Part shown: piece after piece, positions 22,250-33,793 of the stretch | Numbering within the stretch: position 1 is the stretch's first letter | Layout: each line of letters starts with the position of its first letter | Source: Elmis aenea | Lineage: Eukaryota; Arthropoda; Insecta; Coleoptera; Elmidae | Direction: 5' to 3' | DNA length: 64,000 nucleotides | NCBI GenBank assembly: GCA_947652605.1 | Contig: OX393581.1 | Span: 12,838,640-12,902,639, forward strand | Notes under the pieces: generated by a model | What the model saw: the letters and a program-made list of their open reading frames with translations, nothing else | Database searches by the model: none | Told to the model about the DNA's origin: nothing | Position numbers and translations under genes: made by a program

Positions 22250-22305
22250 CAAATTTTACCGGTAATTTGCCAATTTTTTACCGGTAATTCCGGTAATTTT
22301 ACAAT
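22250..22305. repeat. Cluster of TTACCGGTAATT motifs
   Basis: Three accggtaatt-type decamers lie between 22256 and 22300 after the segment ttagggattgtaatatcg. This looks like the left edge of a hAT-type MITE, but I could not find a right end. Confidence 0.4.
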
Positions 22306-22654
22306 ATTTTTCCAATAATGATAAAAATCTAAATCAAATAATCAAAAAAGAGTATTGACTTATTTTCAAGGAGAAAAAATAAGGGGAAAATAGATACAAA
22401 TGGAATATGATTGTTTACTCACTTGTCTGTCAAATATCTCGCACGGTAATTTATACATAAATATCTGACTATCGTCTTCTTATGGCAAACTAAGTCTACA
22501 AAACATTTTTTTTTGGCGTTTTTGTGTATTCGCAACAATAGCCGAGATAATTAAGTTTAAAAATTTTGATCGATTTTGGTTTTTCCGTTAAATCACGCAA
22601 GCCATGGAATTTTTAAACAAAACAAGATCTTGTTTAAAATACACTCTTAAATAG

Positions 22655-22742
22655 CTAACTTTTGTCCCATTTAACCAACCTTGTATATTCATTATTTACG
22701 GAGATAGCAATAGTGTCCCATGGAAAAAAACACCCTGTGTAC
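22655..22742. mobile_element. Orphan right end of a TACAGGGTG-type element
   Basis: The text from ccaaccttgtatattcatta to aacaccctgtgta is repeated at 62795-62868 (cctaccttgcattttcatta .. acaccctgtata). It is the common right border of one MITE family; the left border was not identified at either site. Confidence 0.55.
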
Positions 22743-23947
22743 TCTTATTATATATTGAATTATATTATTATTATTACATAAAAAAATTTACGTTGATGGC
22801 TCTTAACTGATATATTGTATGAAATTGATTGTGATAGTTTAGGCTTCAATTAAACAGTTTTAAACGACCTAAAAAAAAATTTAATGTGAAACAAAGAATG
22901 AACCATAAAATTCATCTGATAAAGTCTCAAAATATGCTTTTTTTAAAAGAGCAATGGTGTACCTTATGTCCAAGTCCACCCCTGTTTATTCGATCAATGC
23001 ATTACGGCGCACGACTAGATTTTGCAGCGGATGAGGTGCGGCATTACAAGATAATATATATTTGGGATGCACAAACTATTATAACATACAACCCCAGTGA
23101 GAATTTACGGTGCAGTAAATAGGTTATGGGGAGGAAATAAGCAAGATATGGGGTCGGGTGGACGGTCAAGCATCATTGACTCCATGTGTTGCAGAATTGA
23201 GGGTGTTGTTCATTAAAACGTAATGGATTTCCGAAACCGCTTGTATATTTCAAGATAGCTATCAAAACTATATCGAAGCACATTAAAATTGTATGGAATT
23301 TATGCTGAACACGTCCAGAGATGTCGGGCTTGTGGCAGGCTTTATAGTATGACCAACACACTAGGATTTGGAATGGCCTATTATTACAATATTTCGTACC
23401 TTATGAACTTTCCTCTTGCAACAAAACCATGAGTAATTAGCCGTTAATATAAGATTTGTGCAAGAGTATAACGTAAAAACGTAATTTTTCAGTCTTCAAC
23501 TTCAGCCCGATAATAAAGTCCGGAACTTATCACTCGGCTTTTGTTTCGTTGCGTCAATATTTTCTTATCACTACTTCGCGGCTTTGTCATTTAAAATCTG
23601 CATCGCAAGTTCCATGCCATTTAACACTGAATTAGCCGCGCGTGGTTTTGTTATTCAGTTTTCAACAAAAAACATTAAAGTAATTTTGCAAGTCTTAATA
23701 AATGGTGCTTTATGCAAAGGGAAAATATAGTTTTGTTTTATCAAACAATGATTCAAGTTTTGCTATTAAAAGAATAATTATTTATTATTAAAAGAAACTA
23801 CTTTTCTTAATTAACAGTTTGCGAACTTAAGAGAAGATTAATTGTTGAATGGCAATTTGTAATGTGTTGGTACAGTTTTGCGAGTTTTAAAGTTTTGCTT
23901 AGGGTTTGTTGTATGATTTTCTAAAAAGAAGTTTTAGAAAATAATTA
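22743..23947. other. Unassigned DNA
   Basis: Nothing convincing. The ORFs at 22886-23122 (plus) and 23173-23361 (minus) lack any recognisable motif. Confidence 0.4.
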
Positions 23948-23948
23948 G

Positions 23949-24879
23949 TAGAGTAAAGTGCCCTAATATGGAATACTTTTTTGTATTCGGCAATAATATT
24001 CACATGTATTCAACAAAATTTTGCAAAAAAAATTATAAGGCATTTGTAATGAATACGCAACACATTACTCGAATTCTGGTACGATATTACGGTAGATATT
24101 TCTTATATAGCTATTTTTTTTTAAATGTTACTACTATTCCATATTAAGCTCCCGGGGAACCTAATATGGAATACTAGGGGTTCTTAATATGGAATATAGA
24201 ATTATATAGGAAATATACATTAAAATAAACAACTGCTCATAAATTAATCTTTTATTTCTTTCTGATTTGCATTATTACTTAAACCAAACCAAAACTCTGT
24301 TATGTATATAAATTAAATTATAATTCAAGTGTCATTCGAACGAAATGTTGATAATTTATTTATTTTTTACAGGTAGGACAATAGAATTGTTTTTTTGGGT
24401 ATTTTGCACATTTTTCGTCTGCCCATTTCTGACACTTTTGACACTGAATCCATATTGCTGTACTTAGTGACCATAATCATATTCATTATATGTATTCCAT
24501 ATTAGGCTGAATCAATGTGACATTTCAAAAATCGGTATATGTAAAACATGAAATGAACCCAATAAAAATGTTGGTCTATTTAATTGAAATGTAAAGGCTC
24601 ATGCTAAATAAACATGCAATAAAATATTTTATATCATTTACCCTAGCATATAATATTTTGGACTGAAAGATTTAGCCTAAAAACTCAGTAGCACGTCAAA
24701 AATATATTTGAATCTGTTATGTAATTTACTAAATATTTTTTAACTATTTTACATTTGAGAATGTGTGATCAATGTACAAATAGGTACATATACTTTTCAA
24801 CAGATATCGCTTATTCATTATCATAAAACTGATGTATTCCATAATAGGTAACTGTTCCATATTAGGGCACTTTATTCTA
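23949..24879. mobile_element. Inverted-repeat element with TAGARTAAAGTGCCCTAATA ends
   Basis: TIRs of ~26 bp (left from 23949, right to 24879) both read gtgccctaatatggaa from the outside. The motif cctaatatggaata or its inverse recurs inside at about 24160, 24188 and 24486, giving subterminal repeats. No transposase was recognised in its ~930 bp. A related terminus (gtaaagtagcctaatacgag) begins at ~63912 and runs off the window. Confidence 0.75.
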
Positions 24880-25061
24880 CCTAATGTTCTACAAAACAAG
24901 TCACCAAATATTGAACTTAAAAAAATTGTCTTACTTTTATTGAGACCTTTCTATGTGATAGCTTTATTATTCTACTCATTTCAAGTTTCAATTGGACTTG
25001 CGTTTCGATTTTTTTCCAACTTGTGCTCGATAAGTTTAATTTCTAATTTTTTCCCTGCATG

Positions 25062-25700
25062 CAAGCTTAAGACTTGTTCAAAACTGCATTGGGGCACTTA
25101 AAATGCTAGGAAGCAGGAATAACGTTGAACTGTTATGGTGCTCAGAGCACACTAATATACCAGGGAACGAGAAGGCAGATCGCCTAGCCAAAATTGGCAG
25201 AGAAACACCTTTCTTCGGACCAGAACCCACAATTGGTATGTGCTATAGAAAAGCCAAGCGGTGTATACATGACATATTAATACAGGGGTCTAATGCCCAT
25301 TGGAAAAAAGTTGCAGGACAAGCCCTCTCCAAGGCTATCCTGTCAAATGTCTCTAAAGAAAAGTCAGAAGAAATGCTCAGGATGAGCAAAGTCTACATTA
25401 GAGCAGCCGCAAAACTCATTACAGAACACTGTGGGCTAAACAAAAATTTCTACAAAATAGGGCTCTCAGAGACCGATATATGCAGAGGATGCGGTGAAGA
25501 AGAAGAAACTTCCTCACGTGCTATGCCAGTGTGAACTGTGAAGAATTCACGACTTATGGGCGTAGACTTTTAGGGATGGAAAAACCAAGAAGAGTGAAGA
25601 AAAACGCACGACTGCTGTAAGGGGCTATCACTAGAGGGTACAATGGACCAATACCTCCCAGTACAGAAACTCGAAAGGGGCCGCCTGCGCGGAAATAATA
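25062..25700 (+). pseudogene. LINE 3' end: RNase H domain and Cys-rich tail
   Basis: The open part (25103-25534) encodes NVELLWCSEHTNIPGNEKAD, the C-terminal half of an RNase H domain (consensus W-x-P-G-H-x-G-x-x-G-N-E-x-A-D), then an alpha-helical stretch and the zinc-knuckle start ICRGCGEEEETS. After a one-base frameshift the knuckle continues as SHVLCQCE. Upstream residues LVQNCIGALKMLGSR also belong. RNase H after RT marks the R1/I/Jockey-related LINEs. The catalytic first half and the RT are gone. It ends near ataataataataattt, perhaps the tail. Confidence 0.8.
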
Positions 25701-26329
25701 ATAATTTCCTGCATGTTTTTTCTAAATATTTGTCTAAAAATCATATTTCGATTCTTCTAATTCGGCCTACATCTATGGATTCGCACACACGTTAGAACCA
25801 GACTCGTGGCTTGCAAATGGTAACTATGAACCAAAACAAATACAATATGGTTTAGTTAATAAGTAAAAAATAATGCATTTTTTAGGTGTAACAGGGGTTC
25901 CTTAATTTTTTTAACTGATTTAAGCCCTATCTGATCTTTTAAAAGGACCTTATCGTCAACTATCAATGCATCACTTAGGCTTAAAATTAAATCACGTTTT
26001 ACAATTAAATAAACACTCAAACAATAGCAATCGGAGTTAAAATTTTGAAAGTACATGTAAAAACAAGAGGTAGAACACCGAGAGCAAAGTTAAGAATTAA
26101 TGGTTTGAAAGTTACAAGAGGTTAAGGAGGCAAGGATATTCATAAATAGGGATATGATTGCGGAAGAAAGAAAAATTGATGTAGTAGTCAGGAAACGAGC
26201 TGATATCGAAAGAAATAATGGGAATGCGGTAAAGTTAGGATATCAAAGACTTATAATAAATGGAGAAACATGGGAGTGGGGCCAATCTGAACAGAACCTA
26301 ATATAATAACCAGGACAGACCCAACCCCT

Positions 26330-26620
26330 ATACAAGAATCAAAAAACTAGAAAATGGCCGAGGGAGAAGGGAAACTGTAGACGAAATAGGGCAACGAAAA
26401 TGGACGTGAGTAAGAAATCATATGCAAGAATTGAAAATAATAAGGGACCAAATGAAAGTAATAAGGGTAACATTGACCTAAATAAATTGTGTAAAATAGG
26501 CACCTGGAATAAAATAGGACTGTCTAGGAAGAAAGCGGAACTAGTTGATGAATTCGAGGAGACAACACATGGAACGAAGCTGCAAAATTAGCCAAGAACA
26601 GAATTAAATGGAAAAAGTTC
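26330..26620 (+). pseudogene. 5' endonuclease remnant of an RTE-like LINE
   Basis: The frame contains KIGTWNKIGLSRKKAELVDE. The I-G-T-W-N opening followed by S-L/R-x-x-x-K-x-x-E-L is how the apurinic endonuclease domain of RTE LINEs usually begins. It is cut off after about 30 residues; no downstream RT is attached. The surrounding 26100-26650 is purine-rich and probably the same element. Confidence 0.5.
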
Positions 26621-26650
26621 TGCAAATCAGAACACTTTGGCGCCTAACTG

Positions 26651-27960
26651 CAAAAGAGGAACGGATTAACTAATTAAGAGTTGTGTAAGTTGTTGTGCTT
26701 ATCAAAAATGGATAAAAATTTCTAAGCGTCGAATTTACATAATTATAAAATTCTATATTTAACACAATCTTGATTTTATTGTTAAATCCTTTTGATTTTC
26801 CTACATACTTTACAAATAAAAGATCATTACAAACGAATATTGGAAAACAAAAGCGCCACAGGCTAACAAAAAACGAGCAGCTTACAAATGGATGCTTTCA
26901 AAGTTTGAAAAATGAGGTTATCACTTATTAAAATTTGATCAAAACAGTTTCTAAACTATTGTAATAAATTTTCACACGCGCTCTTGCGAATTTATGAAAT
27001 GTCAATTTATCCGGACTTCAATTTATCTTTAAAGTGTGGCAGTGAAATTCATCATTCCATAATATCAGAAGTGCGACAAGCGCAATATCGGCGCACAAAT
27101 TTCTTCTTTACCAACTCGATACTGCAATCACCGCCGAGATTAATGGCGCGTATCACACGTTATTGATGTCATTCGCAAATATGTTTGATATTCGATAGTT
27201 CATTTTTAGCAGGAGTGACCATATAAAGTTTTTTTTTTTAATTCAAGGCGTGCTAAACGGCGCGATGTAAAATTGCAGATTGTCGGGACGTGAGGTGGTC
27301 GCACAAGAGGGTGATAACAGATGTAAAAATCACGGTAGATACAATGTTATATCCTTGTTCTATAATGCACGGCGAGGCGGTTATGGTGTAGTTAATTTGC
27401 TGATGGAGTTTAAGTCGATGAAATGCTCACGGCAATCGTCTACCAAGGAGGAAATTACACTCATCAAGAAGAACTCTCTGTTTCCGTCACAGTTCGGTGC
27501 CACTCAAACCCTTCCTAATCAAATTTGAAATACAACCGTACCCTTATCTTTAAATAGATAAAAATAAATCGTGGGAGTGCATTTTCAATGTTACGGAAGA
27601 ATATTTTTAGTCCTTTAAGGCATTTGGTTTCTAATTACCTCTTATGTTAGTGACTAACAGTTAGTCGATAGAATAAAACTTTGAGTTCAATTACGGATAA
27701 TTACATATCAATCCTGTCCAATTATTGGAGATTGCAAACTGACATACAAGCAAACAAACGTGGCCAACCATTATTAGGACCTTTGTGTTCGAAATTTGGT
27801 TTTGTACCTGGCAATCAAAAGCTATAAATCTAGCAACATGGATCAATGAAATGTAAGATCCTTTATCAACTAGTGACGTTACGTTTTTCGTTGATATAAT
27901 TTCACTGTAAGGCAAAAGGCGTTAGGGAAAGAAAAAGAAGAAGAAGGATATGATTATAAA
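26651..27960. other. Unassigned DNA
   Basis: No element ends or gene motifs. The ORFs at 26984, 27280 and 27691 are unremarkable. Confidence 0.4.
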
Positions 27961-27984
27961 TTTTGCTTATTATTAAAAAGGTAG

Positions 27985-28291
27985 GAGTGTTCAGGATCAT
28001 ATATTCAACAGATTATAACCATAATACAACTAAAAAGAAATAAGCATACTTTGCATTTATAGATTTATAAAAAGCATTCGATAAATTGTCTAGACGAGAA
28101 GTTTTTGGAAGATCCTTGAGGAAAGAAAGATAGACAATGAACTAAGAAGAAATATTAGCTGCTTGTATAAGAAGACAATAAATTACGCGGTAACGGAAAA
28201 TATGAAATCAGACTCTTCTTTGCAGAAGATGAATGAAGACAAGAACGAGGAATGAACCCAATACTGTTTACGATAGTTATAGACAATATAA
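27985..28291 (+). pseudogene. RTE-like LINE reverse transcriptase, upstream part
   Basis: Translated over frameshifts: the first catalytic box appears as A-F-I-D-L-x-K-A-F-D-K, followed by RQERGMNPILFTIVIDNII (the Q-G-x-x-L-S-P-x-L-F-x-x-x-x-D box). The frame runs straight into a piggyBac element at 28296 and resumes at 29266 with KKCKQKVKSL. Several stop codons make it inactive. Confidence 0.75.
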
Positions 28292-28295
28292 TTAA

Positions 28296-29265
28296 CCTTT
28301 CAGGGCTAACGTTTTTAATTTGAACATAAAGGCTAACGTCGGTCTCACAGACCGAAAATAAAATATAACAAAAAAATATGTTTTTTAAATAATTTTAATC
28401 TGAAATTTATAAGACATGTAGTAGACTGCATATAAAAACAATTAAAATTTAAAAAAAACATTATTTCGCTCGTTTTTTACAAAAAAAAACTATGTAAAAA
28501 AACCCTTACAAAAACGTATACATATTTTTTAAATGAAACAAAAACAAACAAAAAATTAAAAAAATAAAGAAAAAACATCTGAAATAGGTTATTTACATTA
28601 TAAATTAAGTAAAATTAGGGTTTAGCACAAAAAAGTATTTATAGTATAACGTAACTTTTCACTATAAAAAGTACTATATATTTGCAGAGCATTCTACACA
28701 TAATATGCCTTTTATGTGTTCCATACACCTAAACTTATTGCATATATAGCACTTATATTTGGTTTTTCTACTTTTTTTACTACTGCAGTAAAAGCAGCGT
28801 CCATGTGCCTGTTTATTATTTGAAACATTCAGTGTTATTTGAAAAATTTCTTGAAGGCGTTCTGGGTAGATATTTTGCAAGTGCTCTGCGTCTTGCATGA
28901 GGCTTAAGTAACTCCATACCTAGTGTCTCTAAAACAATTCTTCAAAAAGTCTTTGCAAGTAATTTTGTTGTTGTTCGTAATCGATTTTTACACTATTAGG
29001 ATAATTATTACTTAAAATAAAACACTAAACCAGCAGCTCCATTACCTTTACTTTAATTACACCAAAGCTAACGTCCGTCTCTGAGACCGAAATTTGATGT
29101 AGTTAAAAAACTATACACGCATTTCTGCTGCCGTTTTGGCACAAGCAACATCTACATATAATATGAAGCTACTGAACGACCGAGCACGATATTCGAATCC
29201 ATCTATCATTTATCGGAATAATTCGGTTCCGTCGGTCTCTGAGACCGCACGTTAGCTCTTAAAGG
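28296..29265. mobile_element. Internally deleted piggyBac element inserted in a LINE
   Basis: TIRs cctttcagggctaacg (28296) and cgttagctcttaaagg (to 29265) are flanked by TTAA at 28292-28295 and 29266-29269. Subterminal palindromic motifs ggtctctgagacc / ggtctcacagacc recur at both ends. 970 bp. It retains only the last part of the transposase on the minus strand. Confidence 0.93.
28674..28898 (-). pseudogene. piggyBac transposase C-terminal Cys-rich domain
   Basis: The last 74 codons carry paired C-x2-C motifs: RCFYC, KCYIC, RCMEH and LCVEC, the cross-brace zinc finger found at the C terminus of piggyBac transposases, which binds the element's own ends. The upstream catalytic DDD domain is missing, so this cannot be an active transposase. 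The stop codon and last Cys pair are intact. Confidence 0.85.
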
Positions 29266-29935
29266 TTAAGAAATGCAAACAAAAAGTTAAAAGTTTATTC
29301 GTAGGCTACAAGAATTTACAGAACGTCGAAATATCAGAGTGTGCGTTCGCAGACGATGTAGTCATTATGGCAGAGAATGAAAGGATTTAAAAACTAATTT
29401 AGAAATTCGAAAAGAAGTATCAGAAGAAAATGGATTGGGAATAAATCACAAGAAAACAAAAGTGATGACGACAAACGAAGGAAACGAGAACATAAACATA
29501 AACATTGTAGGAGAAAAATAGATACTTTACAATACCTTTGAGTACCTAGGAGTAACAATCGAAAATACAGGACAGTAGGAATTGGAGATTAACGAGAGAA
29601 TAAAAAAGCAATGAAAACCTACTATGCTAAAGAAAAGACAGAATAAGAAACGAACAGATTAGAAATGAATTAGAAGTAGAATCTATCTTAGACTTCATAG
29701 AAACTGGACAACTGAGTTGGTGGGGCACCTACAGAGAAGACAGGGAAAGAGAGTGTGGGAAGCAAGAATACAAATAAGGAGGAAAAGAAAATTACCGAGA
29801 GAAACATGGGAAAAGGCGGTAAGTAACAAAAACCTTGGTGAATAAAGGAAAATCATGGTGTGAACCGAAAGAAATGGCACAGAACAAAAAACAATGGCGC
29901 AAATTCATGTATAATAATACATAGACACATCCCTA
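29266..29935 (+). pseudogene. RTE-like LINE reverse transcriptase, downstream part
   Basis: It continues the interrupted LINE: NVEISECAFADDVVIMAENE contains the catalytic F-A-D-D box intact. Then come GLGINHKKTKVMTTN and EYLGVTIENTGQ (the Y-L-G box), and after frameshifts the basic tail LPRETWEKAVS. The element ends near an atatatata run at ~29955. Direction and order agree with 27985-28291, so the two parts are one insertion of about 1 kb when the piggyBac is removed. Confidence 0.82.
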
Positions 29936-30059
29936 CACCTACGGGTTGAAGGGATTTTGATTAAATATATATATATAGGTATAGTGTAAGGTAAATAACT
30001 TTAATGGGTTTGGTTTAGTGGTCTTACTGAAAGCTTCAGTGGGGCATAAAGAAAACTCT

Positions 30060-30115
30060 TTGTTGATCACCAATATTTCGGATTTATTTTTAATCCTTCA
30101 TCAGGGTTACTACAG
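30060..30115 (-). ncRNA. Hammerhead-ribozyme-like motif (Penelope type)
   Basis: On the minus strand: ACC (30107-30105), core CUGAUGA (30104-30098), stem II GGATT/AATCC with a 7-nt loop (30096-30080), GAAA (30079-30076), then UAU-U and GGU (30071-30069) that pairs with the ACC. So both invariant core strings, a 5-bp stem II, an A-U-U cleavage triplet and a 3-bp stem I are present. Stem III is only the self-complementary AUAU, as in the minimal hammerheads of Penelope-like retroelements, which are thought to act as dimers. No RT or GIY-YIG frame was found nearby. Confidence 0.6.
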
Positions 30116-30760
30116 AAAGAAGCAAGACATGTGTTTATTACCAAACATAAATAAAAACAAAACAATGTTTCTATGTTAGTACTTACTCAAAGTGAGAATA
30201 TTAATTTGAAGTCGAACTACTTGGATCCCAGAGTAGAAATTCATTTAAATTTAAATTGTATTCACAAAAGGGTTCAAATTTTTGACAGTATAATATTAAA
30301 ATTTTAAGTATATCATTAAAATGTTAAGTATATCATTGAAATTTTTACGTATCTTATTAAAAAGACTGCACCGTGTCATTGTATTTAGTAAAATTCTTCA
30401 TTCCAGCAGTTGAGTTAAAACATTGGATAAAAATTACTTGGGCATGTTGACGTAGCGGTTTTTAAAGACGTGCGACAGTTCAAAATGGGGCCCTTAATCT
30501 GACAATGTTGTAAATTCTGGGTTTTAAGAGGATTCTCTCTTGCCAAGAGGTAGGGTAGGGATATTTTCACTAGCGCCCAAAGGTACACTTGGCGCCTTGT
30601 AGACAATTTTACATCATATTAAAAAACAGGATATTTATGCACTTTCCATCCTGTATTATAACAACAAAACAACCTTCTGCATACGTAGCAACCTAGCAAC
30701 TAACTTGAACACATTTTTAAAAATACCTTAAATTAATGCAAATGATGATACATGCGGTAC
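30116..30760. other. Unassigned DNA, possibly Penelope-derived
   Basis: Noncoding. Near 30305-30360 the phrase ttaagtatatcattaaaat is repeated about two to three times in degenerate form. It may belong to the element that carries the hammerhead motif, but no frame supports this. Confidence 0.35.
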
Positions 30761-30761
30761 G

Positions 30762-31428
30762 TATAGGGTGGATCAAATTTAAATTCTTGGTTACCGTAAT
30801 AGTTAGCGAAAATCTAATATTGGTCTCCTGGGCTATTTTTGGAGAACAGAACGCCTGTCTAATCAATTTTTTTCTATCGCTTCCCATTTTGGCACTACAG
30901 ACAAACAATGGCAAACTTTGATAGTAAAATTTTTACAAAATCAAACATCTCGTTAATTTTTTGCAACGCATACTTATATAAAACTATATATATATTTTTT
31001 TTTTTTTTTGGGTTGTTTGGCATTAGACTGTACATATATTTTTAAAAAGCTAAAATAACGCTCTTTCATATAAAATCATGTGCAACAAGGGTTTCCATTT
31101 AAAAAATATAAGTTTACTTCATATCTCGAAAGTCAATGGCGCAAAAAAAATTACTTTTTTTAAATTAAGCATTGAAATAGTAATAATAAACCTTGTTAAC
31201 ATTGTGTTCTATTTTAGTAAATAAAAAAGTTACCCATAGCAAATGTTCAAAAATGATGAAATATCATTTTTCGTCTGTAGTGCCAAAATGGAAAGCTATA
31301 TAAAAAATCTGATTACAGGCGTTCTTTTCTCACATAGCTCAAGAGACCGATATCAGATTTTCGCTTATTATTACGGTAACTGAGATACCCCGTAAAATAT
31401 TCAATTTTGGTCTACCCTGTACATTATT
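30762..31428. mobile_element. Foldback element with ~150-bp arms
   Basis: Left arm ~30762-30912 (tatagggtggatcaaattta .. cattttggcactacagac) and right arm ~31270-31428 (gtctgtagtgccaaaatgg .. ttggtctaccctgtaca) are inverted copies. The outer tip is a variant of the TACAGGGTG end. The spacer includes a poly-T run near 30990-31008. The overlapping ORFs on both strands at 30717-30921 are the arm itself. Confidence 0.75.
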
Positions 31429-32117
31429 AAATCCTAAACCATGAAATGATTTCCTTAATTGTTCAAGTGAAATTTCGATCGAGTTACTGTTAGTCAAAGT
31501 AAAAAACTTCCCCTTTGTATTAAAATTACTAATGCTTGAGTACTTACAACAAATTAAATTTTTCTTCACCCTCAGGGTATACCAACGAGCAATTTACGAT
31601 TTAAACATGTCGAACATTAATTTAATATAAAATAGAGGGGTGTGTATTGCCCGCGGATACGGACGACAGGTAGTGTACAATTTAATTAGTTGATAGCGTT
31701 GAGCAATCATGTGGTCGTATTTTACTTACACCTGGTCGAATCGAGCCCCCAACTACTACTTAATTTCACTGTAAATTTAATATTTTAATTTATAAAATAT
31801 GAGCTGCACTGAAATTAATGTTTTAAGGGAGAGCCGATCTCATAGCGCCACCGAGTACAAATTAATTTATGGAAAGTTAGTTTTTAAATGCATTTGCATA
31901 CTAATTATTGCCTCGGGATTATAAATGCACGTTCTGTTTTGCACGTTGGCATATGCAAGTTTATGAACTAGAAAAGTTTTTAAAACACGCAAGAGAATTT
32001 TTTAATCAATTTATTTGTGTAATTTTAAGTGAGGACTTATATAAATGCTTTGTAAAACATGTATATCTAAACATTTTTCGTACAAATAAACAAACCACCC
32101 TCATTAAGTTTACTATT
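31429..32117. other. Unassigned DNA
   Basis: No recognised element. The ORFs at 31339-31569 and 31908-32126 show no family motifs. Confidence 0.4.
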
Positions 32118-32705
32118 TTTATTTAGCCGTAAGTCCCACTGCCGTCAGGTGTAGGACTGTCGAGTTGTGTTGTGCTGACTTTCTTCCACGTCTTTCTGTC
32201 TTGTGCTAGTTTTTTTTATCTCTTCCCATTTGAGTTTTCTATTCGTTGCCGTTTTTTTAACTTCGTCTTGCCAGGTTTTTCTCGGTCTGCCTCTTTTGTT
32301 TTTTCCCTGTAGCCTTTCATCGTAGGCTTTTCTGGTTAACCTGCCTTTTTCATTCCCAACCATCCCAGCAGTCTTTCTTGTATTTCTGTTTCAACCGATT
32401 TAATTTTCAATTGTTCTCTACATGTTTCATTTCTGATTCGATCTTTTTTGGTTTTTCCTTGAATTTTTCTCAGAAATCTCATTTCTGCTGCATGCACACG
32501 GCTATTATTGTGTTTGTAAGTGTTCACATTTCACTTACGTATGAACGTGCCTGAGTTACTACCTTTTTTACCACTTTCACTTTTGTTCGTTTTGGGACTT
32601 TTCTATTTTCAAAAAATGCTTATCTTAAACCATTAAATATTCTTCCAACATTTTCTGTTCTTTCGCTTATTTCCTTGTCCATACCTCTGTTATTCTCGAT
32701 GACGC
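32118..32705 (-). pseudogene. 3' end of an RTE-like LINE (copy B)
   Basis: Minus-strand translation: VHAAEMRFLRKIQGKTKKDR, SVETEIQERLLGWLG, then after a frameshift RLTRKAYDERLQGKNKRGRP and RKTWQDEVKK, the same post-RT tail as copy A and close to it in sequence. The 3' end is aataaaaatag. On its 5' side the copy is cut at 32709, where a Tc1/mariner element begins, so the LINE may have been the mariner's target. Confidence 0.85.
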
Positions 32706-32869
32706 CTCTAGAACGGGTGGGCTTAAAGTAAGTGGTTTTTTTAAGTGAGCTGTTTCTAAAACAATTGTTTGTGTTGTTTGACAAGTGCAACGGAAACACC
32801 GAATGTCAGTGTGTGTGTTTTGGTTCAGTCAATTATTGTGTTTTGTCGTCGGTGTACAAACTTCTTCGA

Positions 32870-33793
32870 CAACTATCAAAAAAAGAGGTAATAAACCATT
32901 TTGAAACAGAAAATGTTGCAAGATTCACTTTATATAAAATCATCAAACAATGGGAAATGGGAAATCCTATCAAGGAAAAACCAAAAACAGGTAGACCTCC
33001 CAGTTTGAATAATAGACAACAAAGAGGTGTGACATCAAGGGCTAAAAATAAAGTGGAGCATCACAACGCAAGTTGGCGGTGAAATATGGCGTTTCTAGGG
33101 GTTGTATACGAAATATTTTAAGAAAAAACAACCTTAGATATTACAAACGGAAGCAGATTCCTAAATTAGAAAAAATACCCAAGAAATGTAGAAAATTACG
33201 AAGAGAGTTTTTAACAGGAAAAATTTCCATCGTTATAGACGATGAAAAATATTTTTCTTTCACAAACACCAGTTTGCCAGAAAACGATGGCTATTACACT
33301 AGCAATAAAGAAAATGTTTCGAACAACGTCAAATATAAACCAAAAGCAAAGTTTAACAAAAATTTTTGGTCTGGGTGGTCATCTCGGATAAAAGCATTTC
33401 TCAACCAGTCATCAGACCTTCGACTAGTCCTGCTATTAACGCTCAGGCGTATCAGCGTGAGTGTTTGCCTATTGTTGAGAAATTTGTAAGAACATACCAT
33501 AAGGATGGGGAATATGCTTTTGGCCTGATCTAGCTACCAGTCATTATGCTGCTACAACTTAAAATTGGTTAAAAGAAAAAACATCAAGTGTGTAGCCGAA
33601 GAAGCTAACCCTCCAAATATACCCAAAGCAAGACCTTTTAAGGATTGTTGGCCAATACTGTCAAGACTTTTTTATAGTGAAGGCTGGGAGGCTAAATCGG
33701 CGAAACAACTGCAAACTAGAATCCAAAATCAAATCAAAAACGTTAGCCTAGATGTTGTCCAGAACATGATAGCAAAAGTTAAAGCTAAGTTAA
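32870..33793 (+). pseudogene. Tc1/mariner-like transposase, main part
   Basis: N-terminal helix-turn-helix (EVINHFETENVARFTLYKII, then KPKTGRPPS linker), a second HTH (RKLAVKYGVSRGCIRNILRK), then the catalytic domain: VIDDEKYFSF (first Asp), FLVWVVISDKSISQP, WPDLATSHYA (second acidic box) and the third box RPFKDCWPIL before LFYSEGWEAKS. Frameshifts occur near 33060, 33360 and 33515, plus one in-frame stop near 33560, so it is inactive. The C terminus is interrupted after K-A-K-L by piggyBac and completed at 35114. The W-P-D-L-A-x-S-H-Y-A box defines a family I know from insects and cnidarians. Confidence 0.85.

Noticed and set aside
22886..23361. Pair of ORFs of 78 and 62 residues
   Set aside because: No motifs, no similarity to any family I know, and no sign of splicing or promoter.
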